Assembly (NCBI RefSeq): GCF_002079305.1
Contig: NZ_CP015039.1
Coordinates: 3,891,501-3,955,500 of the forward strand
DNA length: 64,000 nt
Source: Rhodovulum sp. P5
GTDB lineage: Bacteria; Pseudomonadota; Alphaproteobacteria; Rhodobacterales; Rhodobacteraceae
Reading direction: 5' to 3'
The translations under genes were made by a program, and so were the position numbers. Under the pieces are notes generated by a model that saw nothing but the letters and a program-made list of their open reading frames with translations, was not told the origin of the DNA and ran no database searches. Positions 43,552 through 51,674 of the stretch are shown in pieces. Each line of letters begins with the position of its first letter. The first letter of the stretch is position 1.

Positions 43552-44097
43552 TTGACACACATTCTTAAGACTTTGGCAGGCGGAACCGCGTTGGCGTTCA
43601 CGCTCGCAGCGGGCTACGCAAGTGCGACGACGGTTTATTACGGAGAGGGCGCGGGCAACGACCCGTTCCCGGAGCCCTTGCTGGGGGCCGAGGCGCTGGC
43701 AAAATGCGATCAGGGCGGCGGCTCTGGCACGTGTATCGCGTGGGAAGACGCGCCCGAAGCGCAGGGCGGGGCAGAGGGTGACTACAGCGCTGCCTTTTCG
43801 GTGGTTTACAGCGGAAACCAGTCCTTCGGCTGGTCCTTCGACAGCAGTCTCGTGACCGGCGCGTCGAACGTGCTGTTGCCGACGATCATCGCCGTGAAGG
43901 CCGCGAACAAGTACCAGATCTTCGAGATCACGGGCGGTGACGTGTCCGGGACCATCGATATTTCGGGGTATCAAAGAAACGACATCTCGCATGTCAGTTT
44001 CTACAACATCGCAGCGGTGCCTTTGCCTGCGGCCGGCTGGATGCTGATCGGTGGTCTGGGCGGTCTTGCCGCGATGCAGCGCCGGAAGACGGGCTGA
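43552..44097 (+). CDS. VPLPA-CTERM sorting-domain secreted protein
   Basis: An exported protein of 181 residues. The signal peptide THILKTLAGGTALAFTLAAG ends near ASA; the mature start TTVYYGEGAGNDPFPEPLLG is Gly/Asp-rich. The tail is VPLPAAGWMLIGGLGGLAAM then QRRK: VPLPA motif, membrane helix, basic end. Two Cys (KCDQ, TCIA) may form a disulfide. The start is TTG 43552 after GGGGAG, the only start that gives the full signal peptide. Function unknown; surface location expected. Confidence 0.78.
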   Translation: MTHILKTLAGGTALAFTLAAGYASATTVYYGEGAGNDPFPEPLLGAEALAKCDQGGGSGTCIAWEDAPEAQGGAEGDYSAAFSVVYSGNQSFGWSFDSSLVTGASNVLLPTIIAVKAANKYQIFEITGGDVSGTIDISGYQRNDISHVSFYNIAAVPLPAAGWMLIGGLGGLAAMQRRKTG

Positions 44098-44125
44098 CAA
44101 ACCCCAAGATGACTTGAAGTGATCG

Positions 44126-44148
44126 GGGGCGGCCGTGTTGGCCGCCCC
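44126..44148. terminator. Bidirectional terminator-like hairpin
   Basis: GGGGCGGCC-GTGTT-GGCCGCCCC, a perfect 9-bp stem between the converging VPLPA-CTERM gene and mmsA. It resembles in shape the hairpin after the first VPLPA-CTERM gene (14599-14625). Confidence 0.6.
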
Positions 44149-44162
44149 TGGCCATTCCGGCG

Positions 44163-45662
44163 TCAGTCCATCTGTTTGAAGTGGAACTCGCCGCCTTCTT
44201 TCAGGCCCGATGGCCAGCGCGCGGTGACCGTCTTGGTGCGGGTGTAGAACCGGAAGGCATCCGGCCCATGCTGGTTCAGGTCGCCGAAGCCCGACTTCTT
44301 CCAGCCGCCGAAGGTGTGATAGGCCAGCGGCACCGGGATCGGCACGTTGATCCCCACCATGCCGATATTGATGCGCGACGCAAAATCGCGCGCGGTGTCG
44401 CCGTCGCGGGTGAATATCGCGGTGCCGTTTCCGTATTCGTGGTCCATCGCGTAACCCAGCGCCTCCTCATAGGTCTTGGCGCGAACGGTCGAGAGCACGG
44501 GCCCGAAGATCTCTTGCCGGTAGATCTCCATGTCGGTCGTCACCTTGTCGAACAGGCTGGGCCCTACGAAGTAGCCGTTTTCATAGCCTTGCAGGGCAAA
44601 GTTCCGGCCGTCGACGACCAGGTCTGCGCCTTGGTCGACACCGGAATTGATCAGCCCCAGCACCCGCTCTTTCGCCTGCGCGGTAACCAGCGGCCCATAG
44701 TCCACCCCGTCGCCCGAGGTGTAGGGCCCGACCTTCAGCTTTTCGATCCGGGGCACCAGTTTCTCGATCAGGCGGTCGGCGGTCTCATCGCCCACCGGCA
44801 CGGCCACGGAAATCGCCATGCAGCGTTCGCCCGCGGCACCATAGCCCGCACCGACCAGCGCATCGGCGGCCTGGTCCATGTCGGCATCGGGCATGACGAT
44901 CATGTGGTTCTTGGCGCCCCCGAAGCATTGCACCCGCTTGCCGTTGGAACACCCGCGGCCATAGATGTATTCGGCAATCGGCGTGGACCCGACAAAGCCG
45001 ATGGCCTGCACGGTCGGGTTGTCGAGGATGGCGTCCACCGCCTCCTTGTCGCCGTTGACGACCTGCAGGCAGCCATCGGGCAGGCCGGCCTCTTTCAGCA
45101 GGTCCGCCAGCATCAGCGGCACGGACGGATCGCGTTCCGACGGTTTCAGGATAAAGGCGTTCCCGGCGGCCAGCGCGGGACCCATCTTCCACATCGGGAT
45201 CATGGCGGGGAAGTTGAAAGGCGTGATGCCCGCCACGACGCCCAGCGGCTGCCGCATCGAATACATGTCGATGCCGGGGCCGGCGCTGTCGGTAAACTCG
45301 CCCTTCAGCAGATGCGGCGCCCCGATGCAGAACTCGATCACCTCAAGCCCGCGCTGCACATCGCCCTTGGCATCGGGGATGGTCTTGCCATGTTCGGAAC
45401 TCAGCGCCTCGGCCAGCTTGTCCATGTCGCGGTTCAGCAGGCGGACGAACTCCATCATCACGCGCGCCCGGCGTTGCGGGTTGGTCGCACCCCAGGCCGG
45501 CTGGGCCTCGGCAGCGGCAGCGATGGCAGCGTCCATCTCGGCCTTGCTGGCCAGCGGGACCTTTGCCTGCACCTCGCCCAGGGCCGGGTTGTAGACATCG
45601 GCAAAGCGGCCGGATGTGCCCGGAACCGCGGCGCCGTTCACGAAATGTGTCAATTCTTTCAT
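44163..45662 (-). CDS. mmsA: Methylmalonate-semialdehyde dehydrogenase (CoA-acylating)
   Basis: Aldehyde dehydrogenase superfamily member of 499 residues that converts methylmalonate semialdehyde to propionyl-CoA at the end of valine catabolism. It has the motif GVVAGITPFNFPAMIPMWKM, the cofactor site FILKPSERDPSVPLML, FVGSTPIAEYIYGRGCSNGK and the catalytic Cys in YGAAGERCMAISVAVPVG. The C-terminus RFYTRTKTVTARW is typical of MmsA. ATG 45662 follows GGGAGGAAC; the longer upstream frame has no conserved sequence. It shares a pathway with mmsB and the hydrolase 5 kb away. Confidence 0.93.
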   Translation of the reverse strand: MKELTHFVNGAAVPGTSGRFADVYNPALGEVQAKVPLASKAEMDAAIAAAAEAQPAWGATNPQRRARVMMEFVRLLNRDMDKLAEALSSEHGKTIPDAKGDVQRGLEVIEFCIGAPHLLKGEFTDSAGPGIDMYSMRQPLGVVAGITPFNFPAMIPMWKMGPALAAGNAFILKPSERDPSVPLMLADLLKEAGLPDGCLQVVNGDKEAVDAILDNPTVQAIGFVGSTPIAEYIYGRGCSNGKRVQCFGGAKNHMIVMPDADMDQAADALVGAGYGAAGERCMAISVAVPVGDETADRLIEKLVPRIEKLKVGPYTSGDGVDYGPLVTAQAKERVLGLINSGVDQGADLVVDGRNFALQGYENGYFVGPSLFDKVTTDMEIYRQEIFGPVLSTVRAKTYEEALGYAMDHEYGNGTAIFTRDGDTARDFASRINIGMVGINVPIPVPLAYHTFGGWKKSGFGDLNQHGPDAFRFYTRTKTVTARWPSGLKEGGEFHFKQMD

Positions 45663-45964
45663 TTGTTCCTCCCGTAGTGTTTGCCGGGCAGCATAGACAG
45701 GCGCCTTGCCACGCGAAAGCGGCAGATGCACAGCGGATGCGGCAAGGGAACGCGTTTCCCTGCGAAATCCGTATGTCAGCCCCGAACATGCGCGCCCTGC
45801 TTGCCCGAATTGCCTGTCAAAACGCAAGGGAGAGGGCAACCCACCAGCCCGATGTTCCCGCCGCAAGCAAGACGCGCCGGTTTCACTTCGTGAGTCGCGC
45901 GCTTGACAGAATGCCGCAGGTTGGGGGACCATTTTCCACTCACTCGGGAAATGGGAGGAAAACC
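45663..45964. promoter_or_regulatory. Divergent control region between mmsA and CBS gene
   Basis: A 302-bp gap without a gene. It contains GGGAACGCGTTTCCC (45746-45760, one base from a perfect palindrome), a TTGACA hexamer at 45903-45908, and a hairpin CCATTTTCC/GGGAAATGG (45929-45954) that overlaps the first bases of the CBS gene's GGGAGGA site. Confidence 0.4.
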
Positions 45965-46399
45965 ATGCAAGTCAGGCAGATTCTGTCATTCAAATTGCTG
46001 CCCGGCGTCGCAACGATTCAGCGCGATGCGCGCGTGTCCGAAGCGGCCTCGGAAATGGCGGCGCGCCGCATCGGGGCGCTGGTCGTCAGCAGCGACGGCA
46101 CCACGGTCGATGGCATCCTGTCCGAACGCGACATCGTGCGCGAACTGGGCCGTCGCGGGCCGGTGTGCCTGAGCGATATGGTTGGGCAGATCATGACGCG
46201 CGAAATCCAGACCTGCCAACTGGATGATCGGGCCGACGATATCCTGTCGCTGATGACCGAGGGCCGGTTCCGCCACATGCCGGTGATGCAGGGCGGAAAG
46301 ATGGTGGCCCTGATCTCCATCGGCGACGTGATCAAGGCGCGGCTGTCGGAACTGACGATGGAGAAGAAGGCCCTTGAAGACATGATCATGGGGTTCTGA
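45965..46399 (+). CDS. CBS-domain-pair protein
   Basis: A 144-residue protein made of two CBS repeats. The first is VATIQRDARVSEAASEMAAR with GALVVSSDGTTVDGILSERD, the second is MTREIQTCQLDDRADDILSL with RHMPVMQGGKMVALISIGDV. CBS pairs bind adenine nucleotides or SAM and usually regulate a partner. No partner domain is present. The start at 45965 follows GGGAGGAAAACC. It is monocistronic, 98 bp before coaD. Confidence 0.88.
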   Translation: MQVRQILSFKLLPGVATIQRDARVSEAASEMAARRIGALVVSSDGTTVDGILSERDIVRELGRRGPVCLSDMVGQIMTREIQTCQLDDRADDILSLMTEGRFRHMPVMQGGKMVALISIGDVIKARLSELTMEKKALEDMIMGF

Positions 46400-46497
46400 G
46401 GTTTCGCTGCAACTGCGAAATTCCGTCCCGGGATGCTGCACTTGCAAAATCCTTCCGGATATTGTTGCGTCGGTGAGAGCGAATTCAGGAGGCTCCC

Positions 46498-47004
46498 ATG
46501 CGCATCGGACTTTATCCGGGGACTTTCGACCCCGTGACGCTGGGCCATATCGACATCATCACGCGGGCCTGCGCGCTCGTTGACCGGCTGGTCATCGGGG
46601 TGGCGATCAACCGTGACAAGGGGCCGCTCTTTTCGCTCGAAGAACGGGTCGACATGATCGAGAACGAATGCGCGGTCCTCAGCGAGAAGACCGGCACAGA
46701 AATCGTTGTGCATGCGTTCGAAAACCTGCTGATCGACTGTGCCAACGATGTGGGCGCCACGATGATCGTGCGCGGCCTGCGCGCCGTGGCCGATTTCGAA
46801 TATGAATTCCAGATGGTTGGCATGAACCGGGCCCTTGATGCGTCGGTCGAGACGGTGTTCCTGATGGCCGATGCGCGTCGACAGGCGATTGCATCCAAGC
46901 TGGTCAAGGAAATTGCGCGGCTTGGCGGGGACGTTCATTCGTTCGTCACGCCCGCGGTGCGGGAACGCCTGCTGGCGAAATATCCCCGCTCAGCCGCGAC
47001 CTGA
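46498..47004 (+). CDS. coaD: Pantetheine-phosphate adenylyltransferase
   Basis: The fourth step of CoA synthesis from pantothenate: 4'-phosphopantetheine plus ATP gives dephospho-CoA. The 168-residue sequence starts MRIGLYPGTFDPVTLGHIDI, with the nucleotidyltransferase motif TxGH as TLGH. It contains IVRGLRAVADFEYEFQMVGM and the C-terminal SSxVxE region as IASKLVKEIARLGGDV. Length is typical. ATG 46498 follows AGGAGG. Confidence 0.94.
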   Translation: MRIGLYPGTFDPVTLGHIDIITRACALVDRLVIGVAINRDKGPLFSLEERVDMIENECAVLSEKTGTEIVVHAFENLLIDCANDVGATMIVRGLRAVADFEYEFQMVGMNRALDASVETVFLMADARRQAIASKLVKEIARLGGDVHSFVTPAVRERLLAKYPRSAAT

Positions 47005-47171
47005 ATCGCCAAACCGTTTGCGCAGAGGGTCAGCCGCGCCCCGTAAGCCCTTGACGGCAAACAGGGGCGCAATCAGCTTCGCCATCGGCTAAGATCGGGC
47101 AAAGGTCCGCGGCCCCCGATTCGACCGGGTCTGACCGCAGGCCCAAAGGACGACGCCGGAAAAGAGGCAGA

Positions 47172-47660
47172 ATGAGCGATATAGACGAACTGGAGCGCCG
47201 GCTTTCCTCTGCGCTGGAACGCATCGGCCAGGGGCTTGGCGGGCTTGAAAAGGCCGACCCGTCGCGTGCCGATACGGCCGAGGTCGAAGGTCTGCGCGAG
47301 GCGCTGGAAACCGAGCGGGCCTCCAACGCGCAACTGAACGACCGGGTCAAGGCGATCTCGGAGCGGCAGGAAACGCAGGTGGCCCGGCTGGAACAGCGGG
47401 CCGGCGAAATGGCCGCCCGGATCGAGGAACTGGAAACCGAGATCGAACGTTTGCGCGCCGTCAATGCCCGCCTGCGGGAAACCAGCACGGCACTGCGAAC
47501 GGCGAATGCCCAGGGCCTGGGAGATTCCTCGGCTATCAATGCGGCGATGGAGGCGGAGCTCGACGCGCTCAAGCAGTTGCGCGAAAGCGACCGGGCGGAG
47601 TTGAGCGCCATCCTTGCCGATCTCATTCCGCTGGCCGAGGGGGGTGCCGGTCATGCCTAA
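47172..47660 (+). CDS. Coiled-coil protein of unknown function upstream of zapA
   Basis: A 162-residue protein that is almost all heptad-rich coiled coil (ELERRLSSALERIGQGLGGL; RQETQVARLEQRAGEMAARI; EELETEIERLRAVNARLRET). The end of the gene overlaps the start of zapA by 8 bases, so the two are translationally coupled. The pairing suggests a cell-division role, possibly a partner of ZapA, but no named family is recognised. Confidence 0.72.
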   Translation: MSDIDELERRLSSALERIGQGLGGLEKADPSRADTAEVEGLREALETERASNAQLNDRVKAISERQETQVARLEQRAGEMAARIEELETEIERLRAVNARLRETSTALRTANAQGLGDSSAINAAMEAELDALKQLRESDRAELSAILADLIPLAEGGAGHA

Positions 47661-48048
47661 CCTGACCATCACCATCGGGGGACGCCCGTTCGAGGTCGCC
47701 TGCCAGGAGGGCGAGGAAAGCTATCTGGAGGCAGCGGCCAAGGCGCTGGACAACGAGGCGTCGACCCTTGTCACCCAGGCCGGTCGTCTGCCCGAGGGAC
47801 GCATGCTGCTGATGGCGGGGCTGATGCTGGCCGACCGCTGCGCGGGGTTGGAGGAACGGTTGCGCGCGGCGGAATCGAAACTGGCCGAAGTGAACTCGCA
47901 ACTGTCGACCATGGAAACCGCCCCGCCGCCCGAACCCGAACGGGTCGAGGTGCCGGTCATTCCGGCCAGTGTGACCGACGCGCTGGCAGAACTGGCCGCC
48001 CGGGCCGAGGCACTGGCAGAGTCCGTGGAAGAGAAGGTCGCCGGCTGA
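47653..48048 (+). CDS. zapA: Cell division protein ZapA
   Basis: A 131-residue ZapA-like FtsZ-ring stabiliser. It starts MPNLTITIGGRPFEVACQEG with EESYLEAAAKALDNEASTL, the conserved N-terminal domain, followed by a helical coiled-coil tail. A Pro-rich linker (TAPPPEPERVEVPV) precedes the last helix. The ATG at 47653 lies inside the preceding coiled-coil gene. It probably acts in the cytoplasm on FtsZ. Confidence 0.85.
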   Translation: MPNLTITIGGRPFEVACQEGEESYLEAAAKALDNEASTLVTQAGRLPEGRMLLMAGLMLADRCAGLEERLRAAESKLAEVNSQLSTMETAPPPEPERVEVPVIPASVTDALAELAARAEALAESVEEKVAG

Positions 48049-48059
48049 CGGCAGGAACG

Positions 48060-48085
48060 GCGCTGGGCCGGAAGGGGCCCGGCGC
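48060..48085. terminator. Terminator-like hairpin after zapA
   Basis: GCGCTGGGCC-GGAAGG-GGCCCGGCGC, a 10-bp stem with one G-T wobble, between zapA and the converging gene at 48121-48615. Confidence 0.5.
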
Positions 48086-48120
48086 GGTCATGGGGGTGTC
48101 GGGTGGCTCAAGGCGGCCCC

Positions 48121-48615
48121 CTAGCGCAGCCCCAGCACCATCCTGACCTCGTCAAGGGAGCGTTTCAGGCGCACCATCACCCCTTCCGGTTCCGGGAAGG
48201 GGAAATAGAACAGGCGGCCATTGTCGATGTCTTCCACCATGCCGCCGACCGCATAGGCCAGCGGGAAAAGCACACTGCGCGCCACGCCTGCGCCGGGAAA
48301 GAACCGGCCATCCCGCGGGTCATGGAATTCCAGCCGCGCGGTCGCATGGGCCAGCCTTTTAGCGAGCTTCTCTGGGGCATCGGCGGGCAGGCGAGACACC
48401 AGATCCGCGCCCTCTCCGGAAACCTCCAGCCCACGCGACAGGATCACATGCGCCCGCACAGGGGCCCGCAGATCGATCTCCGGACCCCAGCGACCATTCC
48501 GTTTACGCTCCTGCATGTCCAGCGTACAGCCGAGCGGACCGCGCAGATAGCGTGCGATGCGATCGACGCCTGTCGCGTGCCCGGCCGGGCCATACCACAG
48601 CCGCGCCCTCAGCAT
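48121..48615 (-). CDS. Conserved hypothetical protein, 164 aa
   Basis: A soluble protein without signal peptide or membrane helix. Segments such as MLRARLWYGPAGHATGVDRI, RGPLGCTLDMQERKRNGRWG and LFYFPFPEPEGVMVRLKRSL suggest a compact alpha/beta fold. I recognise no family. It starts 9 bases after the grxD stop on the same strand and is likely the last gene of the bolA-grxD transcript, so a link to iron-sulfur or redox biology is possible but unproven. Confidence 0.7.
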   Translation of the reverse strand: MLRARLWYGPAGHATGVDRIARYLRGPLGCTLDMQERKRNGRWGPEIDLRAPVRAHVILSRGLEVSGEGADLVSRLPADAPEKLAKRLAHATARLEFHDPRDGRFFPGAGVARSVLFPLAYAVGGMVEDIDNGRLFYFPFPEPEGVMVRLKRSLDEVRMVLGLR

Positions 48616-48624
48616 CGGTGCACC

Positions 48625-48987
48625 TCAGGCGTTGGCGGCGCGGATCTTGTCGGCGGCATCCTTGGAGTAGGACACGCCCTTGTCGTCGAACAGCTTGTCC
48701 AGTTCGCCCGACAGCGTCATCTCTGTGACGATGTCACAGCCGCCGACGAATTCGCCCTTCACGTAAAGCTGGGGGATCGTCGGCCAGTCGGAAAAGTCCT
48801 TGATGCCCTGCCGGATCTCGTCATCGGTCAGCACGTTGATGTCGGCGAATTGAACACCCATGAAATTAAGCACGCCGGCCACGCGGCTTGAGAACCCGCA
48901 TTGCGGCGCGTCTTTCGTGCCTTTCATGAAAAGCACCACGTCGTTGGTGTCGATGGTGTCCTTGATCTGGTTCTGGGCGTCGGCCAT
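48625..48987 (-). CDS. grxD: Monothiol glutaredoxin (Grx4/GrxD)
   Basis: A 120-residue CGFS-type glutaredoxin that carries [2Fe-2S] clusters and works with BolA. It has the active site [19 protein letters not shown], then [20 protein letters not shown] and [12 protein letters not shown], the glutathione-binding parts. It lies 5 bases after the bolA-like gene on the minus strand; this pairing is well known for the GrxD-BolA partnership. ATG 48987 gives the standard N-terminus. Confidence 0.93.
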   Translation of the reverse strand: MADAQNQIKDTIDTNDVVLFMKGTKDAPQCGFSSRVAGVLNFMGVQFADINVLTDDEIRQGIKDFSDWPTIPQLYVKGEFVGGCDIVTEMTLSGELDKLFDDKGVSYSKDAADKIRAANA

Positions 48988-48992
48988 GTCGG

Positions 48993-49235
48993 TCACTCCG
49001 GGGCTTTGGTGGTGAGGGCAAGCGCATGGAGCGCCCCGTTCGAGCCCTCCATCTGGTCTTTCAGCGCGGCATAGACGGCCCGCTGCTGCTGGACACGGTT
49101 CATGCCCTTGAAGCTTTCGTCGATCACCTCGGCGGCATAGTGGTTTCCGTCGCCGGCGATGTCGGTGATGGTGATCTGCGCTTGCGGAAACTGCGCGCGG
49201 ATCAGGGATTCGAGTTCTTCGGGCGCGATGGCCAT
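48993..49235 (-). CDS. BolA family protein
   Basis: An 80-residue BolA-like protein. It has [20 protein letters not shown], then [20 protein letters not shown] with the cluster-binding His and [15 protein letters not shown], all typical. It forms [2Fe-2S] heterodimers with monothiol glutaredoxin, which is encoded next. It is divergent from the aminotransferase gene across 239 bp, where an operator palindrome lies nearer the aminotransferase. Confidence 0.9.
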   Translation of the reverse strand: MAIAPEELESLIRAQFPQAQITITDIAGDGNHYAAEVIDESFKGMNRVQQQRAVYAALKDQMEGSNGALHALALTTKAPE

Positions 49236-49413
49236 GGGCGGGCGTCCTTATCCAACGGTCAGCACAGATGTAGAAGCCCGCAGGCGCGGCTGCAAGCGGT
49301 GATGGTACGTGGCGCCGGCCCACAGCTTGGAAATGTTCAAAACTGCGGCGAAAGCGTCGCCGAGCCGGGACGAGCCCCCGGTTCTATCGCGGCCCTTTAT
49401 CTCTGCGGCCAGA

Positions 49414-49425
49414 TTGGTATACCAA
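49414..49425. promoter_or_regulatory. Operator palindrome, copy 1 (TTGGTATACCAA)
   Basis: A perfect 12-bp palindrome, 49 bp before the aminotransferase start and 178 bp from the BolA start. The core TGGTATACCA recurs at 56790-56803 and 60837-60850 in front of the other operons of the island. Length and symmetry suit a GntR/FadR-type regulator. Binding is inferred. Confidence 0.65.
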
Positions 49426-49474
49426 ATCAGGGGGCTGCGGCGAACCTGCGCCGCTTCACGGGGAGGGGAACGCG

Positions 49475-50644
49475 ATGTCAGATCTGAAATTTGCCGAAAG
49501 CCTGTCACGGCTTGGCACCGAATCCGCCTTTGTGGTGCTGGCGCGTGCCCAGCAACTAGCGCAGGCGGGGCGCGATATCATCAACCTTGGCATCGGCCAG
49601 CCTGATTTCAAAACGCCCGGCCATATCGTCGAGGCGGGGATCAAGGCCCTGCAGGATGGCCAGCACGGCTATACCCCGGCCAATGGCATCTTGCCGTTGC
49701 GGGAGGCTGTCGCGGCCGATCTGAACCGCCGCCACGGGGTGGAGGTGAACCCCGATCATGTCGTCGTGGTGCCCGGCGGCAAGCCCACGATGTTCTTCGC
49801 CGTGCTGATGTTCGGCGAACCGGGGGCGGAAATCATGTATCCCAATCCCGGCTTCCCGATCTACGAATCCGTCATCAAGTATTCCGGCGCGACCCCGGTG
49901 CCCATCGCGCTGGAGGAGAAGAACGGTTTCGCCTTCGACGCCGAGACGGTTCTGGCCCAGATCACCGACCAAACCCGGCTGATCATCATCAATAGCCCGG
50001 CCAACCCGACAGGCGGCGTGACGCCCAAGGAGGAGATCGACAAGCTGGTCGCGGGGCTTGACCGTCACCCGCATGTGGCGCTGATGTCCGACGAGATCTA
50101 TTCCAACATGCTTTATGGCGGGCGGGCCCATGTCAGCCTGCTGCAATATCCCGAGATCCGCGACCGGCTGATCATGCTGGACGGCTGGTCCAAGACCTAT
50201 GCCATGACCGGCTGGCGGCTGGGCTATGCGGTCTGGCCGGAGGCCTGCGTCGATCATGTCACGCGGCTGTGCATCAACGACCATTCCTGCGTGAACGCCG
50301 CCACCCAATATGCCGGGATCGCGGCATTGGAAGGGCCGCAGGACGCCGTGCGCGACATGGTGGCAGAGTTCGACAAGCGGCGCGAGGTGATCGTGCGGGA
50401 GTTGAACGCGCTGCCCGGGTTCCGTTGTGCCGATGCGGCCGGGGCCTTCTATGCCTTCCCGAATATCGAGGGCACGGGGATGTCCTCGAAACAGGCGCAG
50501 GATCGTTTTCTGGATGAGGCCGGTGTGGCCACCGTCGCCGGCACATCCTTCGGCGCCTGGGGGGAGGGGTATCTGCGCTTCTCCTACGCCAATTCGACCG
50601 AGAACACTCTGGAGGCGCTATCGCGCATCCGCCAACTGCTGTGA
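49475..50644 (+). CDS. PLP-dependent class I/II aminotransferase
   Basis: A 389-residue fold-type I aminotransferase. It has INLGIGQPDFKTPGHIVEAG, YTPANGILPLREAV, INSPANPTGGVTPKEEID, the Asp-Tyr pair in MSDEIYSNMLYGG, the PLP Lys in DGWSKTYAMTGWRLGY and the carboxylate Arg in LRFSYANS. Substrate unclear: the family includes aspartate, alanine and other transaminases. It is the first gene of the island and is followed 17 bases later by a 2-hydroxyacid dehydrogenase, a pair that could turn an amino acid into a 2-oxoacid and then a 2-hydroxyacid. Confidence 0.85.
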   Translation: MSDLKFAESLSRLGTESAFVVLARAQQLAQAGRDIINLGIGQPDFKTPGHIVEAGIKALQDGQHGYTPANGILPLREAVAADLNRRHGVEVNPDHVVVVPGGKPTMFFAVLMFGEPGAEIMYPNPGFPIYESVIKYSGATPVPIALEEKNGFAFDAETVLAQITDQTRLIIINSPANPTGGVTPKEEIDKLVAGLDRHPHVALMSDEIYSNMLYGGRAHVSLLQYPEIRDRLIMLDGWSKTYAMTGWRLGYAVWPEACVDHVTRLCINDHSCVNAATQYAGIAALEGPQDAVRDMVAEFDKRREVIVRELNALPGFRCADAAGAFYAFPNIEGTGMSSKQAQDRFLDEAGVATVAGTSFGAWGEGYLRFSYANSTENTLEALSRIRQLL

Positions 50645-50661
50645 CCCTGGGGGGACCTGAC

Positions 50662-51609
50662 ATGACCGACGCGACCCTGCTGCTGTGCGGTGCCGGCTTC
50701 AACGATGAAGAACGCGCCCGCCTTTCGAACGCCTTCCCCTCGGTCCATGTCGATGGGCCGGACCTGATGGAGGGGCTGGACGACGCCACGCGGGCCGGGA
50801 TCCGCGCCATCGCCTTCAAAGGGCACAAACCGCTGGGCGGGGCGCAGATGGATCTGTTCCCGGAACTCGGGATCATTGCCAATTTCGGCGTGGGCTATGA
50901 CGCCATCGACGTGGCCGCCGCAACTGCGCGGGGCGTGCGCGTGACCAACACCCCCGATGTGCTGAACGACGACGTTGCCGATCTGGCCGTTGCACTGATC
51001 CTGGCGCAAGCCCGCCGCATGGTGGTGGGGGCCGATCGGGTGGCCTCTGGCCGCTGGGCGCGGGAGGGCGAGATGCCGCTTAACCGCAAGGTTTCAGGTG
51101 CCAAGGCCGGGATCGTGGGCCTTGGCCGCATTGGGCGCGAAATCGCCAACCGTCTGACGGCCTTCAAGATGGACATCCACTACCACTCCCGGTCCGAGAA
51201 GGAGACGCCCGGCTGGACCTATCACGCCGACCCGGTCTCGCTGGCTGGGGCCGTCGATTTCCTGATCGTCGCGCTGGTTGGTGGGGAGGAGACCCGGAAC
51301 TATGTCGGACGCGAGGTGCTGCAGGCGCTGGGGCCGACCGGGGTTGTCGTGAATATCTCTCGCGGGACGACAATCGACGAGGCGGCCCTTCTGGATGCGC
51401 TGGAGGCCGGGACCATCGGCGGCGCCGCGCTGGATGTCTTCCTGAACGAACCCAACATCGACCCGCGGTTCCTCGCGCTGGATAACGTCGTGCTGCAACC
51501 CCATCAGGGCTCCGGCACCGTTGAAACCCGCCGCGCGATGGCGGAGTTGCAGTTGGCCAATATCAAGGCGTTCGTGGAGGGCACGGCGCTTCCGACCCCG
51601 GTGAACTGA
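50662..51609 (+). CDS. D-2-hydroxyacid dehydrogenase (glyoxylate/hydroxypyruvate reductase type)
   Basis: NAD(P)-dependent D-2-hydroxyacid dehydrogenase of 315 residues. It has IANFGVGYDAIDVAAATARG, the Rossmann motif GIVGLGRIGREIANRL, the catalytic Arg in NISRGTTIDEAALLDALEAG, Glu in DVFLNEPNID and His in VLQPHQGSGTVETRRAM. It probably reduces hydroxypyruvate, glyoxylate or a related oxoacid. It is probably co-transcribed with the aminotransferase. ATG 50662 gives the proper N-terminus. Confidence 0.87.
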   Translation: MTDATLLLCGAGFNDEERARLSNAFPSVHVDGPDLMEGLDDATRAGIRAIAFKGHKPLGGAQMDLFPELGIIANFGVGYDAIDVAAATARGVRVTNTPDVLNDDVADLAVALILAQARRMVVGADRVASGRWAREGEMPLNRKVSGAKAGIVGLGRIGREIANRLTAFKMDIHYHSRSEKETPGWTYHADPVSLAGAVDFLIVALVGGEETRNYVGREVLQALGPTGVVVNISRGTTIDEAALLDALEAGTIGGAALDVFLNEPNIDPRFLALDNVVLQPHQGSGTVETRRAMAELQLANIKAFVEGTALPTPVN

Positions 51610-51674
51610 CATCGGTCGAACGATGCCGCGCCCCTGACCTGATCCGGGGCGCGGGGTGAGTTCGGTTTCGTGCC

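Noticed and set aside
45903..45931. A sigma-70 promoter starting with TTGACA before the CBS gene
   Set aside because: The -35 match is perfect, but no acceptable -10 hexamer is found at 16-19 bases spacing, so it was only mentioned.
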